Below, piece by piece: positions 56,686 through 64,000 of a stretch of 64,000 bases of DNA. The DNA is taken from contig WJYB01000012.1 in the NCBI GenBank assembly GCA_009668015.1, positions 1-64,000 of the forward strand, given 5' to 3'. The first letter of the stretch is position 1. Each line of letters starts with the position of its first letter. Made by a program: the position numbers and the translations under genes. The notes under the pieces were generated by a model, which saw only the letters and a program-made list of their open reading frames with translations, did no database searches and was not told where the DNA came from. Source of the stretch: Enterobacteriaceae bacterium RIT714 (GTDB taxonomy: Bacteria > Pseudomonadota > Gammaproteobacteria > Enterobacterales > Enterobacteriaceae).

Positions 56686-57672
56686 TCAGAAAATTTTGGA
56701 GAATTTATCAATGTTGCTGGCATCGTAAACGAACGGCTCTGCCATCGCGCCGCTGCCATCGGCGTCCAGTTTCACTTTGCCCAGTTTGCCCATGCTGGCT
56801 TCCTCTTTGGTGGCGCTGCCTTTGACCAGATCGTCCGCTAAATAAGTGGCGGCATAGCCGAGATCAATGGGGTTCCAGATAGCGAAGCTTTTGCTTGCTC
56901 CGGATTTGATCGCGCCCGCCATTTCAGACGGCAGGCCCAGGCCGGTGACGTACACTTTGCCAATCTTGCCCTGATCTTTAACGGCCTGCGCAGCGGCCAC
57001 AATGCCCACAGAGGATGGAGAGACGATCACTTTCAGGTCCGGGTAGGTTTTCAGCAGCCCGACCGCCTCGCGATAGCTTTTATCCGACAGATCGTCGCCA
57101 TAGGCCACGGTCACCAGATTGACGGACGGGTACTTTGGCAACACCTTTTTCATCTCGGCAATCCAGGTATTCTGGTTGGTCGAGGTTGGCGTCGCGCTCA
57201 GTATCGCGACATCGCCTTTTTCGACATTGAGCGCTTTCAGCGCGTCGGCGGCCAGCTTGACGTTGGTTTCGCCAATCAGCGCGTTATTGGAGGGGTTCAG
57301 GTGGATCTGACGTCCGGCTTTCGCCACGCCAGAATCCCATGACACCACTTTGATCCCGCGCTGCATGGCCTTTTTCAGTACGGGCACGACAGCGTCCGGA
57401 TCGTTAGCGGAAATCGCGATCGCGTCTACGCCCTGGGCGATCAACCCGTTCAGCACTTCGATCTGCGCTTCGGCCGTTGTGGTGGTCGGTCCGGTATAAA
57501 TCACTTTTACATCACCCAACTCTTTGGCCGCCTCCTGAGCGCCAACGTTCGCTGCCTCGAAAAATCCATTTCCAAGTGATTTCGCCACTAGGGCGATTTT
57601 AACTTCTGCTAAAGCGGAACCGGACAACGCCAGAGCGGCAACGGTGAGGATCAAGCTTGTCTTTATTTTCAT
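56686..57672 (-). CDS. Rhamnose ABC transporter substrate-binding protein
   Basis: A 328-aa periplasmic binding protein of the ribose/AI-2 type (Peripla_BP_4). A signal peptide ends at SGSALA (residue 22), followed by VKIALVAKSLGNGFFEAAN. It would deliver L-rhamnose to the two permeases. It is the first transporter gene after rhaBAD, 87 bp beyond rhaD. A GC-rich hairpin (CGCCCCG/CGGGGCG, 57729-57752) lies in that gap. A large hairpin array directly follows its stop. Rhizobium calls the homologue RhaS, a name used for a regulator in enterics. Confidence 0.92.
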   Translation of the reverse strand: MKIKTSLILTVAALALSGSALAEVKIALVAKSLGNGFFEAANVGAQEAAKELGDVKVIYTGPTTTTAEAQIEVLNGLIAQGVDAIAISANDPDAVVPVLKKAMQRGIKVVSWDSGVAKAGRQIHLNPSNNALIGETNVKLAADALKALNVEKGDVAILSATPTSTNQNTWIAEMKKVLPKYPSVNLVTVAYGDDLSDKSYREAVGLLKTYPDLKVIVSPSSVGIVAAAQAVKDQGKIGKVYVTGLGLPSEMAGAIKSGASKSFAIWNPIDLGYAATYLADDLVKGSATKEEASMGKLGKVKLDADGSGAMAEPFVYDASNIDKFSKIF

Positions 57673-57759
57673 TGCTTTTACTCCACTGATTTAGGTGTGT
57701 TGTGTAGGGATTGCAGGTGACAGAGTTCGCCCCGTCTCGATGAGCGGGGCGCGATGTTG

Positions 57760-58590
57760 TTATTTATACAGTTCTAACGCTGATTTCAGCGGAGTCACGC
57801 CAAAGCGTTTACCCAGCGCAATCAACTCTTCCTGAGTGATGGTCTGTTTCATTCCGCCCATGGAATAGACTTTCACCAGCACTTCGGCGGATTTCTCGGC
57901 GGTGTCGATCAGACCAAACGCTTCATCAAGCGTTGGGCCGCTGCCGAACACGCCGTGGAACGGCCACAGTACCAGCGAATGTTTTTGCATCTCCTGCGCG
58001 GTGGCTTCGCCGATCTCATCGGTTCCCGGGACCATCCACGGCAGAATGCCCACGCCGTCCGGGAACACCACCAGACATTCGGTGCTGCCTTCCCACAGTT
58101 TGCGGGTGATAAAATCGGTGTTGTTTTCCAGCACGTAAGTCAGGGCAATCAGATTGGTCGCGTGGCAATGCATAATCACGCGGTCTTTCCCGTGGGTCGC
58201 TTTAATGCGCTCGCAGTGAGAGAGGAAGTGCGCCGGCAGTTCTGAGGTTGGCACCGCTTCGTTCGTCAGCCCCCAAAGAATGTGGTAGCCCGCGCCGTCG
58301 CTGTCCACTTTTACCACGCCTAAATTTGCGGTTGGATCGAGCTGCACGTTGCGGAAGAACTTGCCAGAACCCGTGACGATAAACGGCGTGTTGGCGAGCA
58401 GCGGCATCGGCTGGCTCAGGGCGATATAGCGCGGTTTCTGGTGGAAATCGGCTTCGAAGGGCGCAAGGTCTGCCTCGTCAAGACGCAGCGTCAGGTTGCC
58501 GCCGTTGCGCTCGTCCCAGCCTTTCAGCCAGGCATCAGTGGTGGCTTTGATCATGCCCTGGACGAACCAGGAATTTGTGATGGTCTGCAT
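57760..58590 (-). CDS. rhaD: Rhamnulose-1-phosphate aldolase
   Basis: A class II zinc aldolase of 276 aa that splits L-rhamnulose 1-phosphate into dihydroxyacetone phosphate and L-lactaldehyde. Zinc ligands are the histidines in MHCHATN and PFHGVFG. I use the ATG at 58590 (MQTITNSW), which matches E. coli; an in-frame ATG nine bases earlier is closer to AGGAAC and is possible. A gap of 129 bp with a single palindromic element separates it from rhaA. Confidence 0.95.
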   Translation of the reverse strand: MQTITNSWFVQGMIKATTDAWLKGWDERNGGNLTLRLDEADLAPFEADFHQKPRYIALSQPMPLLANTPFIVTGSGKFFRNVQLDPTANLGVVKVDSDGAGYHILWGLTNEAVPTSELPAHFLSHCERIKATHGKDRVIMHCHATNLIALTYVLENNTDFITRKLWEGSTECLVVFPDGVGILPWMVPGTDEIGEATAQEMQKHSLVLWPFHGVFGSGPTLDEAFGLIDTAEKSAEVLVKVYSMGGMKQTITQEELIALGKRFGVTPLKSALELYK

Positions 58591-58627
58591 AGTGTTCATG
58601 TTCCTGTGATTTCGGCGAGGCCTGATG

Positions 58628-58714
58628 CCCTCACCCTAGCCCTCTCCCACAGGGAGAGGGGACTGTTCGGTATACTTTTCACCCTTTCCCTCAGGGAGAG
58701 GGCAGGGGTGAGGG
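58628..58714. repeat. Single-copy palindromic element between rhaA and rhaD
   Basis: The simplest of the three related elements (87 bp). Inverted ends CCCTCACCCTAG and AGGGGTGAGGG enclose two hairpins, CCCTCTCCC/GGGAGAGGG and a second CCCTTTCCC/GGGAGAGGG, with a spacer GACTGTTCGG between them. It shows the unexpanded ground plan of the two arrays nearby. Confidence 0.88.
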
Positions 58715-58719
58715 TTGTG

Positions 58720-59979
58720 TTACCCGCGTTTGCTCAACACGTCTTTCTCATACGCGCGCACGTTGTCCAGCCACTGGCTGCCCGCCGGTGCGTCGTTGCG
58801 CTGGCAGTACATTTCCCACACCGCCTGCCATGGCAGAGATTTTTGCTCTTCAAGTAGCGCCAGGCGCGCGGTGTAGTCGCCTTGTTCCTCCAGCGCACGC
58901 AGTGCCGCCGTTGGCTCCAGCAGCGCGCGCAGCAGGGCTTTCTTCATGTTGCGCGTACCGATAACCCACGCGGCGATGCGGTTGATGGAGGCATCAAAGA
59001 AATCGAGGCCAATGTGGACGCGATCGAACAGGTTGTGACGGATGATTTCGCTGGCAATCGCCTGGGTTTCGTCATCCAGCAGCACTACGTGGTCGCTGTC
59101 CCAGCGCACCGGACGGCTCACGTGCAGCAGCAGACGGGGTACGAACAGCATGGCGGCAGAAATTTTGTCGGAGATCACTTCCGTCGGATGGAAATGGCCC
59201 GCATCCAGGCACAGCGCGGTCTGACGGCTGGTGGCGTAACCCATATAAAACTCATTGGAACCCACGGTGTAGCTCTCTGCGCCAATACCGAACAGCTTGC
59301 TCTCGACCGCATCAATATGATGGGCCGGATCGAGTTTTTCGCTGATCACGTCATCCAGCGCATCCAGCAGACGCTGGCGAGGCGCCAGACGGTCAACGGT
59401 AATATCTTTCATCCCGTCCGGGATCCAGATGTTCATTACCGATGGCGTACCCAGCTGTTCGCCGAAATACGCTGACACGCGACGGCTGGCCTTCACGTGA
59501 TCGATCCAGAACTGGCGAATCTCATCGTCAGCGTGCGAAAGGGTAAAACCGTCGGCACTGAGCGGGTGCGAGAAACAGGAGGGGTTAAAATCCAGACCCA
59601 GCTTGTTGGCTTTTGCCCACTCCACCCAGTTTTTAAAATGCTCTGGTTTGATTTCGTTACGCGCTACAGGCGTAGGGGCTTCGTGATAAATCGCGTGCAG
59701 ATTCAGGCGTTTTGGACCAGGAATTAAACTGAGCGCCAGCTCCAGATCGGCGCGCAGTTCGGTCGCGTTGCGCGCTTTGCCGGGATAGTTACCCGTTGCC
59801 TGAATTCCGCCTGAGAGCGCTGCGCCAGTATTCTCGAAGCCTGCAACGTCATCGCCCTGCCAGCAGTGCATGGAGACCGGCAGACGGTCGAGCTGACGCA
59901 GCGCCTCCTCGACATCCACGCCCACGGCGGCGAAACGCTGTTTAGCCAGTTCCCAGGCTTGTTCAAGTTGAGTGGTCAT
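58720..59979 (-). CDS. rhaA: L-rhamnose isomerase
   Basis: A 419-aa manganese-dependent isomerase converting L-rhamnose to L-rhamnulose, the same length as in E. coli. Metal-binding and catalytic residues fall in [10 protein letters not shown] and [10 protein letters not shown]. The start at 59979 (MTTQLEQAW) overlaps the rhaB stop by 4 nt; an in-frame start two codons earlier is less likely. It is the second gene of the operon. Confidence 0.97.
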   Translation of the reverse strand: MTTQLEQAWELAKQRFAAVGVDVEEALRQLDRLPVSMHCWQGDDVAGFENTGAALSGGIQATGNYPGKARNATELRADLELALSLIPGPKRLNLHAIYHEAPTPVARNEIKPEHFKNWVEWAKANKLGLDFNPSCFSHPLSADGFTLSHADDEIRQFWIDHVKASRRVSAYFGEQLGTPSVMNIWIPDGMKDITVDRLAPRQRLLDALDDVISEKLDPAHHIDAVESKLFGIGAESYTVGSNEFYMGYATSRQTALCLDAGHFHPTEVISDKISAAMLFVPRLLLHVSRPVRWDSDHVVLLDDETQAIASEIIRHNLFDRVHIGLDFFDASINRIAAWVIGTRNMKKALLRALLEPTAALRALEEQGDYTARLALLEEQKSLPWQAVWEMYCQRNDAPAGSQWLDNVRAYEKDVLSKRG

Positions 59980-61445
59980 GCGCAAAGCTCCTTTGTCTGT
60001 CGTTTTTGCTGAAACTGCGCCCGGCAGGCGGCAATCTCATGGCAGGGATTGGGGGTGTAGGTGGTGAGGGCGTAATTGCCGGTCACCACCGAACGGAAAT
60101 CATCAACGTTGGTGAGTTCGTCCAGCGTCATAAGCTGGATGCCGATGTTGCCGAGCGTAGAGGCCTCGACGGGCCCCGCCACCACTTCGATACCACAGGC
60201 GTCGGCGCACAGCTGATTCAACAGCTGGTTCTGGCAGCCGCCGCCGACAATATGTAGCTGGGTGAAGGGTTTACCGCGCAGCGCGACAAGCTCATTCAAC
60301 ACGTCGGCATACAGCAGAGCGAGGCTATCGAAAATGCAGCGCGCCAGCTCGGCCGGGGTGTGGGGCACCGGCTGGGATGCCTCCCGGCAGGCGGCCTGGA
60401 TTTCGGCGCTCATATTCGTCGGATTGATAAATCGGTCGTCGTTCGGGTTAATCAGAAAACGACAGGCGGTGAGTTTTTCCGTGCTGGCAATCAGCGCCGA
60501 AAGGTCGCTGATGTTTTGCTCTTTCAGGACGCGCTGGAGCAGCCACAGCCCCATGATATTTTTCAGCACGCGATAGCGGCCTTCCGCTCCGCCTTCATTG
60601 GTGATATTCGCCGCCAGTGCTTTTTCGCAGGTGTACGGCGTTTTGCTCTCAAAGCCCATCAGCGACCAGGTGCCGGACGAGAGATACGCCGCGTCTTTGC
60701 TTGCCAGCGGCGAAGCAATGACCGCGCTGGCGGTGTCATGGCTGGCCACGGCGACGACAGGAATTTCATTCTTCTGCGGGCAAATCCAGTGACCGATCAC
60801 GTTACCGGGGTGCGTCGGCGTGCCGAACCAGGCGGCAGAAGCGCCGGTCCAGTTGAGCAGGTTTTCATCCCAGTTATCGGAGTTGATATTGACCAGCTGG
60901 GTGGTGGTCGCGTTGGTATATTCCCAGTTCATTTTGCCGGTCAGGCGATAGCTGAAGTAATCGGGGATCAGCAGGGCGTGGGCGACATTCGCCACTAATT
61001 CTGGCTGTTGCTCAACCAGCGCGCGCAGCTGATACAGCGTATTGAACGGTAAAAACTGAATACCGCTACGTCCGTAAATATCGGCTTTTCCCAGGTGCTC
61101 AATCGCACGGGCCATCACGCCATCGGTACGGCTGTCGCGATAGGAAACGGGCAGGCCAATGCGATGGCCTTCGCGGTCCAGCAGCACAAAATCCACTCCC
61201 CACGTATCAATCCCGATACTGTCGATGCGAATACCTTCCTCGCAGACTTTGTTCAGACCGGTGCGAATTTCGGACTCCAGGCTATCAATATCCCACGTCT
61301 CAACGCCGTCCTGTTTTTGCAGGGCGTTAACGAAGCGATGAATTTCGCGAAGCGAAAGTGCGCGCTGTTCAGGCGCGTAGCGGGCAAGCATGACGCGGCC
61401 GCTGGATGCGCCTAAATCGACAGCCACACAATGGCGAAAGGTCAT
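59976..61445 (-). CDS. rhaB: L-rhamnulokinase
   Basis: A 489-aa FGGY-family kinase that phosphorylates L-rhamnulose at C1. The ATP-binding N-terminal [11 protein letters not shown] and the second-domain segment [12 protein letters not shown] are typical. The start at 61445 ([11 protein letters not shown]) follows AGAAGGACCC; the longer frame to 61526 runs into the promoter. It is the first gene of the operon and is divergent from rhaS. Confidence 0.97.
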   Translation of the reverse strand: MTFRHCVAVDLGASSGRVMLARYAPEQRALSLREIHRFVNALQKQDGVETWDIDSLESEIRTGLNKVCEEGIRIDSIGIDTWGVDFVLLDREGHRIGLPVSYRDSRTDGVMARAIEHLGKADIYGRSGIQFLPFNTLYQLRALVEQQPELVANVAHALLIPDYFSYRLTGKMNWEYTNATTTQLVNINSDNWDENLLNWTGASAAWFGTPTHPGNVIGHWICPQKNEIPVVAVASHDTASAVIASPLASKDAAYLSSGTWSLMGFESKTPYTCEKALAANITNEGGAEGRYRVLKNIMGLWLLQRVLKEQNISDLSALIASTEKLTACRFLINPNDDRFINPTNMSAEIQAACREASQPVPHTPAELARCIFDSLALLYADVLNELVALRGKPFTQLHIVGGGCQNQLLNQLCADACGIEVVAGPVEASTLGNIGIQLMTLDELTNVDDFRSVVTGNYALTTYTPNPCHEIAACRAQFQQKRQTKELCA

Positions 61446-61746
61446 AATCGGGTCCTTCTCAGAGTCATTGCGAGACAGTCTAAGAAAGGGAAGAAAAACG
61501 GACCTTCTTGCCACTGACAGGCACAATCCGGCGCTGGCAAGAAAGCAAAGATGAACGTGAGGGAGTTCACAGTTTCCAGATTTGATGCAGATTGAGGGCC
61601 ATGTGACGGTGACCGCATTTCCCGATCTTTCCCGTCGTTTCTTGAAAATCAGACAGCCTTTGCACGCATTGCTGTCAAAAATTGAAGGTGAGCATCGCGG
61701 CCCTCACATACTATTTTGAGAACATTTCTCATCGGTGGTGGCTGTT
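61446..61746. promoter_or_regulatory. rhaBAD-rhaSR divergent control region
   Basis: Read on the minus strand, the rhaB-proximal half follows the E. coli rhaBAD promoter closely. A CRP site lies at 61556-61571 (CGTGAGGGAGTTCACA as given on the plus strand). RhaS half-site-like sequences follow (ATCTTTGCTTTCTTGCCAG near 61552-61534, then TCAGTGGCAAGAAGGTCC near 61517-61500). A -10-like TTAGACTG lies at 61483-61476. The rhaS-proximal half should hold the RhaR sites and rhaSR promoter, which I cannot delimit by eye. Confidence 0.8.
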
Positions 61747-62583
61747 ATGACCGTACTGCACAGCGTGGATTTTTTTCCTTCCGGAAGCTCGCCTGTGGCG
61801 ATTGAGCCACGGCTCCCTCAGGCGGCATTTCCTGAACATCATCATGATTTTCATGAAATTGTGATTGTTGAGCATGGCACGGGGATTCACGTGTTTAATG
61901 GCCAGCCCTATACCATCAGCGGCGGAACAGTGTGCTTCGTGCGGGACCATGACCGGCACTTGTATGAACATACCGATAACCTGTGCCTGACTAACGTGCT
62001 TTACCGTTCGCCGGATGCGTTTCAGTTTTTGTCGGGAGTCAACCAACTGCTACCGCAGGAAAAGGACGGCCAATACCCTTCGCACTGGCGGGTGAACCAG
62101 ACCACGCTGCAGCAGGTGCGTCAGCTGGTGGGCCAGATGGAGAACGCGGAAGACGACGACGAAACCCACGCGCGTGCCAGCCGCGAAATGCATTTCATGC
62201 AATTATTGGTTCTTCTGCGGCGCAGCAGTCTGGTGGAAGGTGCGGAAAACAATGATGCGCGGCTGAATTTACTGATGGCCTGGCTGGAAGATCACTTCGC
62301 GGAAGATGTGTGCTGGGAGACGGTGGCGGATACCTTTTCGCTTTCGCTCAGGACGTTGCACCGTCAGCTCAAACAGCATACTGGCTTAACGCCGCAGCGT
62401 TATTTGAACCGCCTGCGTCTTATCAAGGCGCGACATCTTCTGCGCCATACCGACGAGAGCGTGACGAACATCGCTTATCGCTGCGGTTTTGGTGACAGTA
62501 ATCACTTTTCGACGCTTTTTCGCCGCGAATTCAGTTGGTCGCCGCGCGATATTCGCCAGGGCAGAGATGCCTCCCTTCAGTAA
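61747..62583 (+). CDS. rhaS: AraC-family activator RhaS
   Basis: A 278-aa AraC-type activator of rhaBAD, the same length as in E. coli. A cupin-like rhamnose-binding domain ([16 protein letters not shown]) precedes two helix-turn-helix motifs ([17 protein letters not shown] and [20 protein letters not shown]). The start ATG at 61747 ([10 protein letters not shown]) is preferred over an ATG-less extension upstream. In this organism its operon also includes transport and reductase genes, so RhaS should control uptake too. Confidence 0.96.
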   Translation: MTVLHSVDFFPSGSSPVAIEPRLPQAAFPEHHHDFHEIVIVEHGTGIHVFNGQPYTISGGTVCFVRDHDRHLYEHTDNLCLTNVLYRSPDAFQFLSGVNQLLPQEKDGQYPSHWRVNQTTLQQVRQLVGQMENAEDDDETHARASREMHFMQLLVLLRRSSLVEGAENNDARLNLLMAWLEDHFAEDVCWETVADTFSLSLRTLHRQLKQHTGLTPQRYLNRLRLIKARHLLRHTDESVTNIAYRCGFGDSNHFSTLFRREFSWSPRDIRQGRDASLQ

Positions 62584-62655
62584 CGCGAGCAGAATCACCG
62601 TTTTTTTGCCGTAAAACGGCTAATAATGTCAGGTTATTAGCCGCTGAGGTGAGTT

Positions 62656-63504
62656 GTGGGCGCTCCGTTAATTCTTCGCAAATCCGATTTCTTTGCCAGT
62701 GCCGGGCAGGCGGTGGCGGTCGCCGATCGCTATCCGCAAAATGTCTTTGCGGAGCATACCCACGAGTTTTACGAGCTGGTGCTGGTGTGGCGGGGTAACG
62801 GGCTGCACGTCCTCAATGACCGTCCCTGGCGCATCACCCGTGGCGATCTGTTTTATATTCGCGCTGAAGATAAACACTCCTACGCATCGGTGAACGATCT
62901 GGTGCTGCAAAATGTCATTTATTGTCCTGAAAGACTCAAACTGAACGTTGACTGGTCAGGACTGATTCCCGGCTTTCATGAGGCGCACACCGCACCGCAC
63001 TGGCGGTTGAGCAGCACGGGCATGACTCAGGTTCGACACGTCATCACTCAGCTTGAGCAGGAGAGCCAGAAAGCTGAACCGGGGGCGAATGAGATGGCCG
63101 AACTGCTTTTTGCCCAGCTGGTGATGACCCTCAAACGCTATCGCTACGCGACGGATAATCCCTCTGCCAATGAGCAAGAAGCGTTGCTTGATAAACTCAT
63201 TACCACCCTGGCGGGCAGCCTGAACCGGAGCTTTGTGCTGGAGAAATTCTGCGAGCGGGAGCAGTGCAGCGAACGAGCGCTGCGCCAGCAGTTCCGCACT
63301 CAGACAGGGATGACGGTGAATCACTATCTGCGCCAGCTGCGGATCTGTCATGCCCAGTATTTGCTGCAACATACCGAGCTGATGGTGAGTGAAGTGTCTA
63401 CGCGCTGTGGCTTTGAGGACAGCAACTACTTTTCTGTGGTCTTCAACCGTGAGGTAGGAATGACGCCGGTTCAGTGGCGTCATCGTAGTCGAAAAGCCGC
63501 GTAG
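62656..63504 (+). CDS. rhaR: AraC-family activator RhaR
   Basis: A 282-aa rhamnose-responsive activator of rhaSR, the E. coli length. The sensing domain includes [17 protein letters not shown], and the C-terminal DNA-binding domain [25 protein letters not shown] sequence is intact. The start is GTG at 62656 after GAGGTGAG. It follows rhaS by 72 bp. Confidence 0.96.
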   Translation: MGAPLILRKSDFFASAGQAVAVADRYPQNVFAEHTHEFYELVLVWRGNGLHVLNDRPWRITRGDLFYIRAEDKHSYASVNDLVLQNVIYCPERLKLNVDWSGLIPGFHEAHTAPHWRLSSTGMTQVRHVITQLEQESQKAEPGANEMAELLFAQLVMTLKRYRYATDNPSANEQEALLDKLITTLAGSLNRSFVLEKFCEREQCSERALRQQFRTQTGMTVNHYLRQLRICHAQYLLQHTELMVSEVSTRCGFEDSNYFSVVFNREVGMTPVQWRHRSRKAA

Positions 63505-63813
63505 AAGCAGGGCACTGATAGTCCACGGCAGAATGAGCCAGCAAACCGTACCGCGTCTCCCCTCCGATCCCGATGAGTGTAAAAATTAAGCGGTGAGCGA
63601 ACCTTCACAAGGTTGCCGCCCTTTTGTTGACTCTGGCAGTCAGCGCGCTAACCGCGTGAGCAGACTCGCAAAGTTAGCATTGATACAAAAGTGAATAACC
63701 TTATAAAAACTACGGCATTGATAATCATTTTCAATATCATTTAATTAACTATAATGAACCAACTGCTTACGCGGCATTAACAGCTGTGCCGCCCGACAAT
63801 AATGGAGAGGATT
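63505..63813. other. Intergenic region between rhaR and sodA, without rhaT
   Basis: A 309-bp gap where E. coli carries the rhaT symporter gene on the opposite strand. I see no recognisable rhaT remnant in any frame. The right part is AT-rich and holds the sodA promoter with a Fur-like site. Confidence 0.75.
63719..63733. promoter_or_regulatory. Fur box upstream of sodA
   Basis: TGATAATCATTTTCA matches the 7-1-7 Fur motif TGATAATNATTATCA at all but one position. It lies 81 bp before the sodA start. Fur represses sodA in E. coli. Confidence 0.75.
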
Positions 63814-64000
63814 ATGAGTTATACACTGCCATCCCTGCCGTATGCCTATGACGCACTGGAACCGCATTTCGACAAGCAGACGATGGAAATCCATCACACT
63901 AAACACCACCAGACTTACGTGAACAACGCGAATGCTGCGCTGGAAAGCCTGCCGGAATTCGCCAGCCTGTCTGCTGAAGAGCTGATCACTAAACTGGATC
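63814..64000 (+). CDS. sodA: Manganese superoxide dismutase, 5' part
   Basis: The first 62 codons of the cytoplasmic enzyme that converts superoxide to oxygen and hydrogen peroxide; the window ends inside the gene. The N-terminus [20 protein letters not shown] and the segment [15 protein letters not shown], which holds the first manganese-binding histidine, are unmistakable. GGAGAGG precedes the ATG. Confidence 0.97.
   Translation, partial: MSYTLPSLPYAYDALEPHFDKQTMEIHHTKHHQTYVNNANAALESLPEFASLSAEELITKLD

Noticed and set aside
63505..63813. Remnant of rhaT between rhaR and sodA
   Set aside because: No frame shows membrane-helix patterns or rhaT-like motifs; the gene is simply absent.

Overview
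The window is chromosomal DNA of a member of the Enterobacteriaceae. Gene order from mobBA to sodA follows the E. coli backbone (mobBA, yihD, srkA, dsbA, yihG, polA, spf, engB, csrC, yihI, hemN, glnGLA, typA, the yih sulfoquinovose cluster, yihXY, dtd, fabY, fdhE/fdoIHG, fdhD, frv, rha, sodA). Proteins are close to full length against their E. coli counterparts, and two small RNAs (Spot 42 and CsrC) are recognisable by sequence. The organism is not E. coli K-12: yihF, yihR, yiiG and rhaT are absent, and several loci are added. An Enterobacter-like genus is plausible, but the sequence alone does not fix it. No prophage, insertion sequence, CRISPR array, tRNA or rRNA gene was seen.

Layout. 1-7.4 kb: molybdenum cofactor (mobBA), stress kinase and periplasmic disulfide formation (srkA-dsbA), an acyltransferase (yihG) and DNA polymerase I. 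7.4-11 kb: Spot 42, EngB, CsrC, YihI, a possible small membrane protein and HemN. 11-17.3 kb: the nitrogen-control operon glnA-glnL-glnG, with a textbook sigma54/NtrC control region, and typA. 17.3-28 kb: sulfoquinovose catabolism (ompL, yihO, yihP, yihQ, yihS, yihT, yihU against divergent yihV and yihW). 28-31.9 kb: yihX-yihY-dtd-fabY, then a ribbon-helix-helix/PIN toxin-antitoxin pair. 31.9-39.4 kb: formate dehydrogenase-O (fdoGHI, with an in-frame selenocysteine UGA), fdhE and fdhD. An orphan lipoprotein gene sits between fdoG and fdhD. 39.5-44.5 kb: a small YdgH/BhsA-type periplasmic protein and the frvRXBA PTS/peptidase operon. 44.6-50.9 kb: an accessory block between frv and rha, made of an AzlCD-type amino-acid exporter with a divergent HTH-cupin regulator, followed by a LacI regulator, a GH36 alpha-galactosidase and a LacY-family permease. 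50.9-63.5 kb: a nine-gene rhamnose operon (rhaB, A, D, an ABC importer of four genes, a lactaldehyde reductase, rhaM), with divergent rhaS and rhaR. The window ends inside sodA.

How the genes work together. The rhamnose locus is the most distinctive part. The proton symporter gene rhaT, which lies between rhaR and sodA in E. coli, is missing. A binding-protein-dependent transporter has been placed inside the catabolic operon together with the fermentative lactaldehyde reductase and the mutarotase. Three intergenic gaps of this operon hold related palindromic elements. Two of these have expanded internally into tandem hairpin arrays (five units of about 39 bp and nine units of 47-50 bp). The largest lies directly downstream of the binding-protein gene, where it could set the relative amounts of binding protein and membrane components.

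The sulfoquinovose cluster keeps porin, two transporters, glycosidase, isomerase, kinase, aldolase, reductase and regulator, but lacks the mutarotase-like yihR. The alpha-galactosidase locus has two operator-like palindromes 21 bp apart. The toxin-antitoxin pair has an inverted repeat over its own ribosome binding site.
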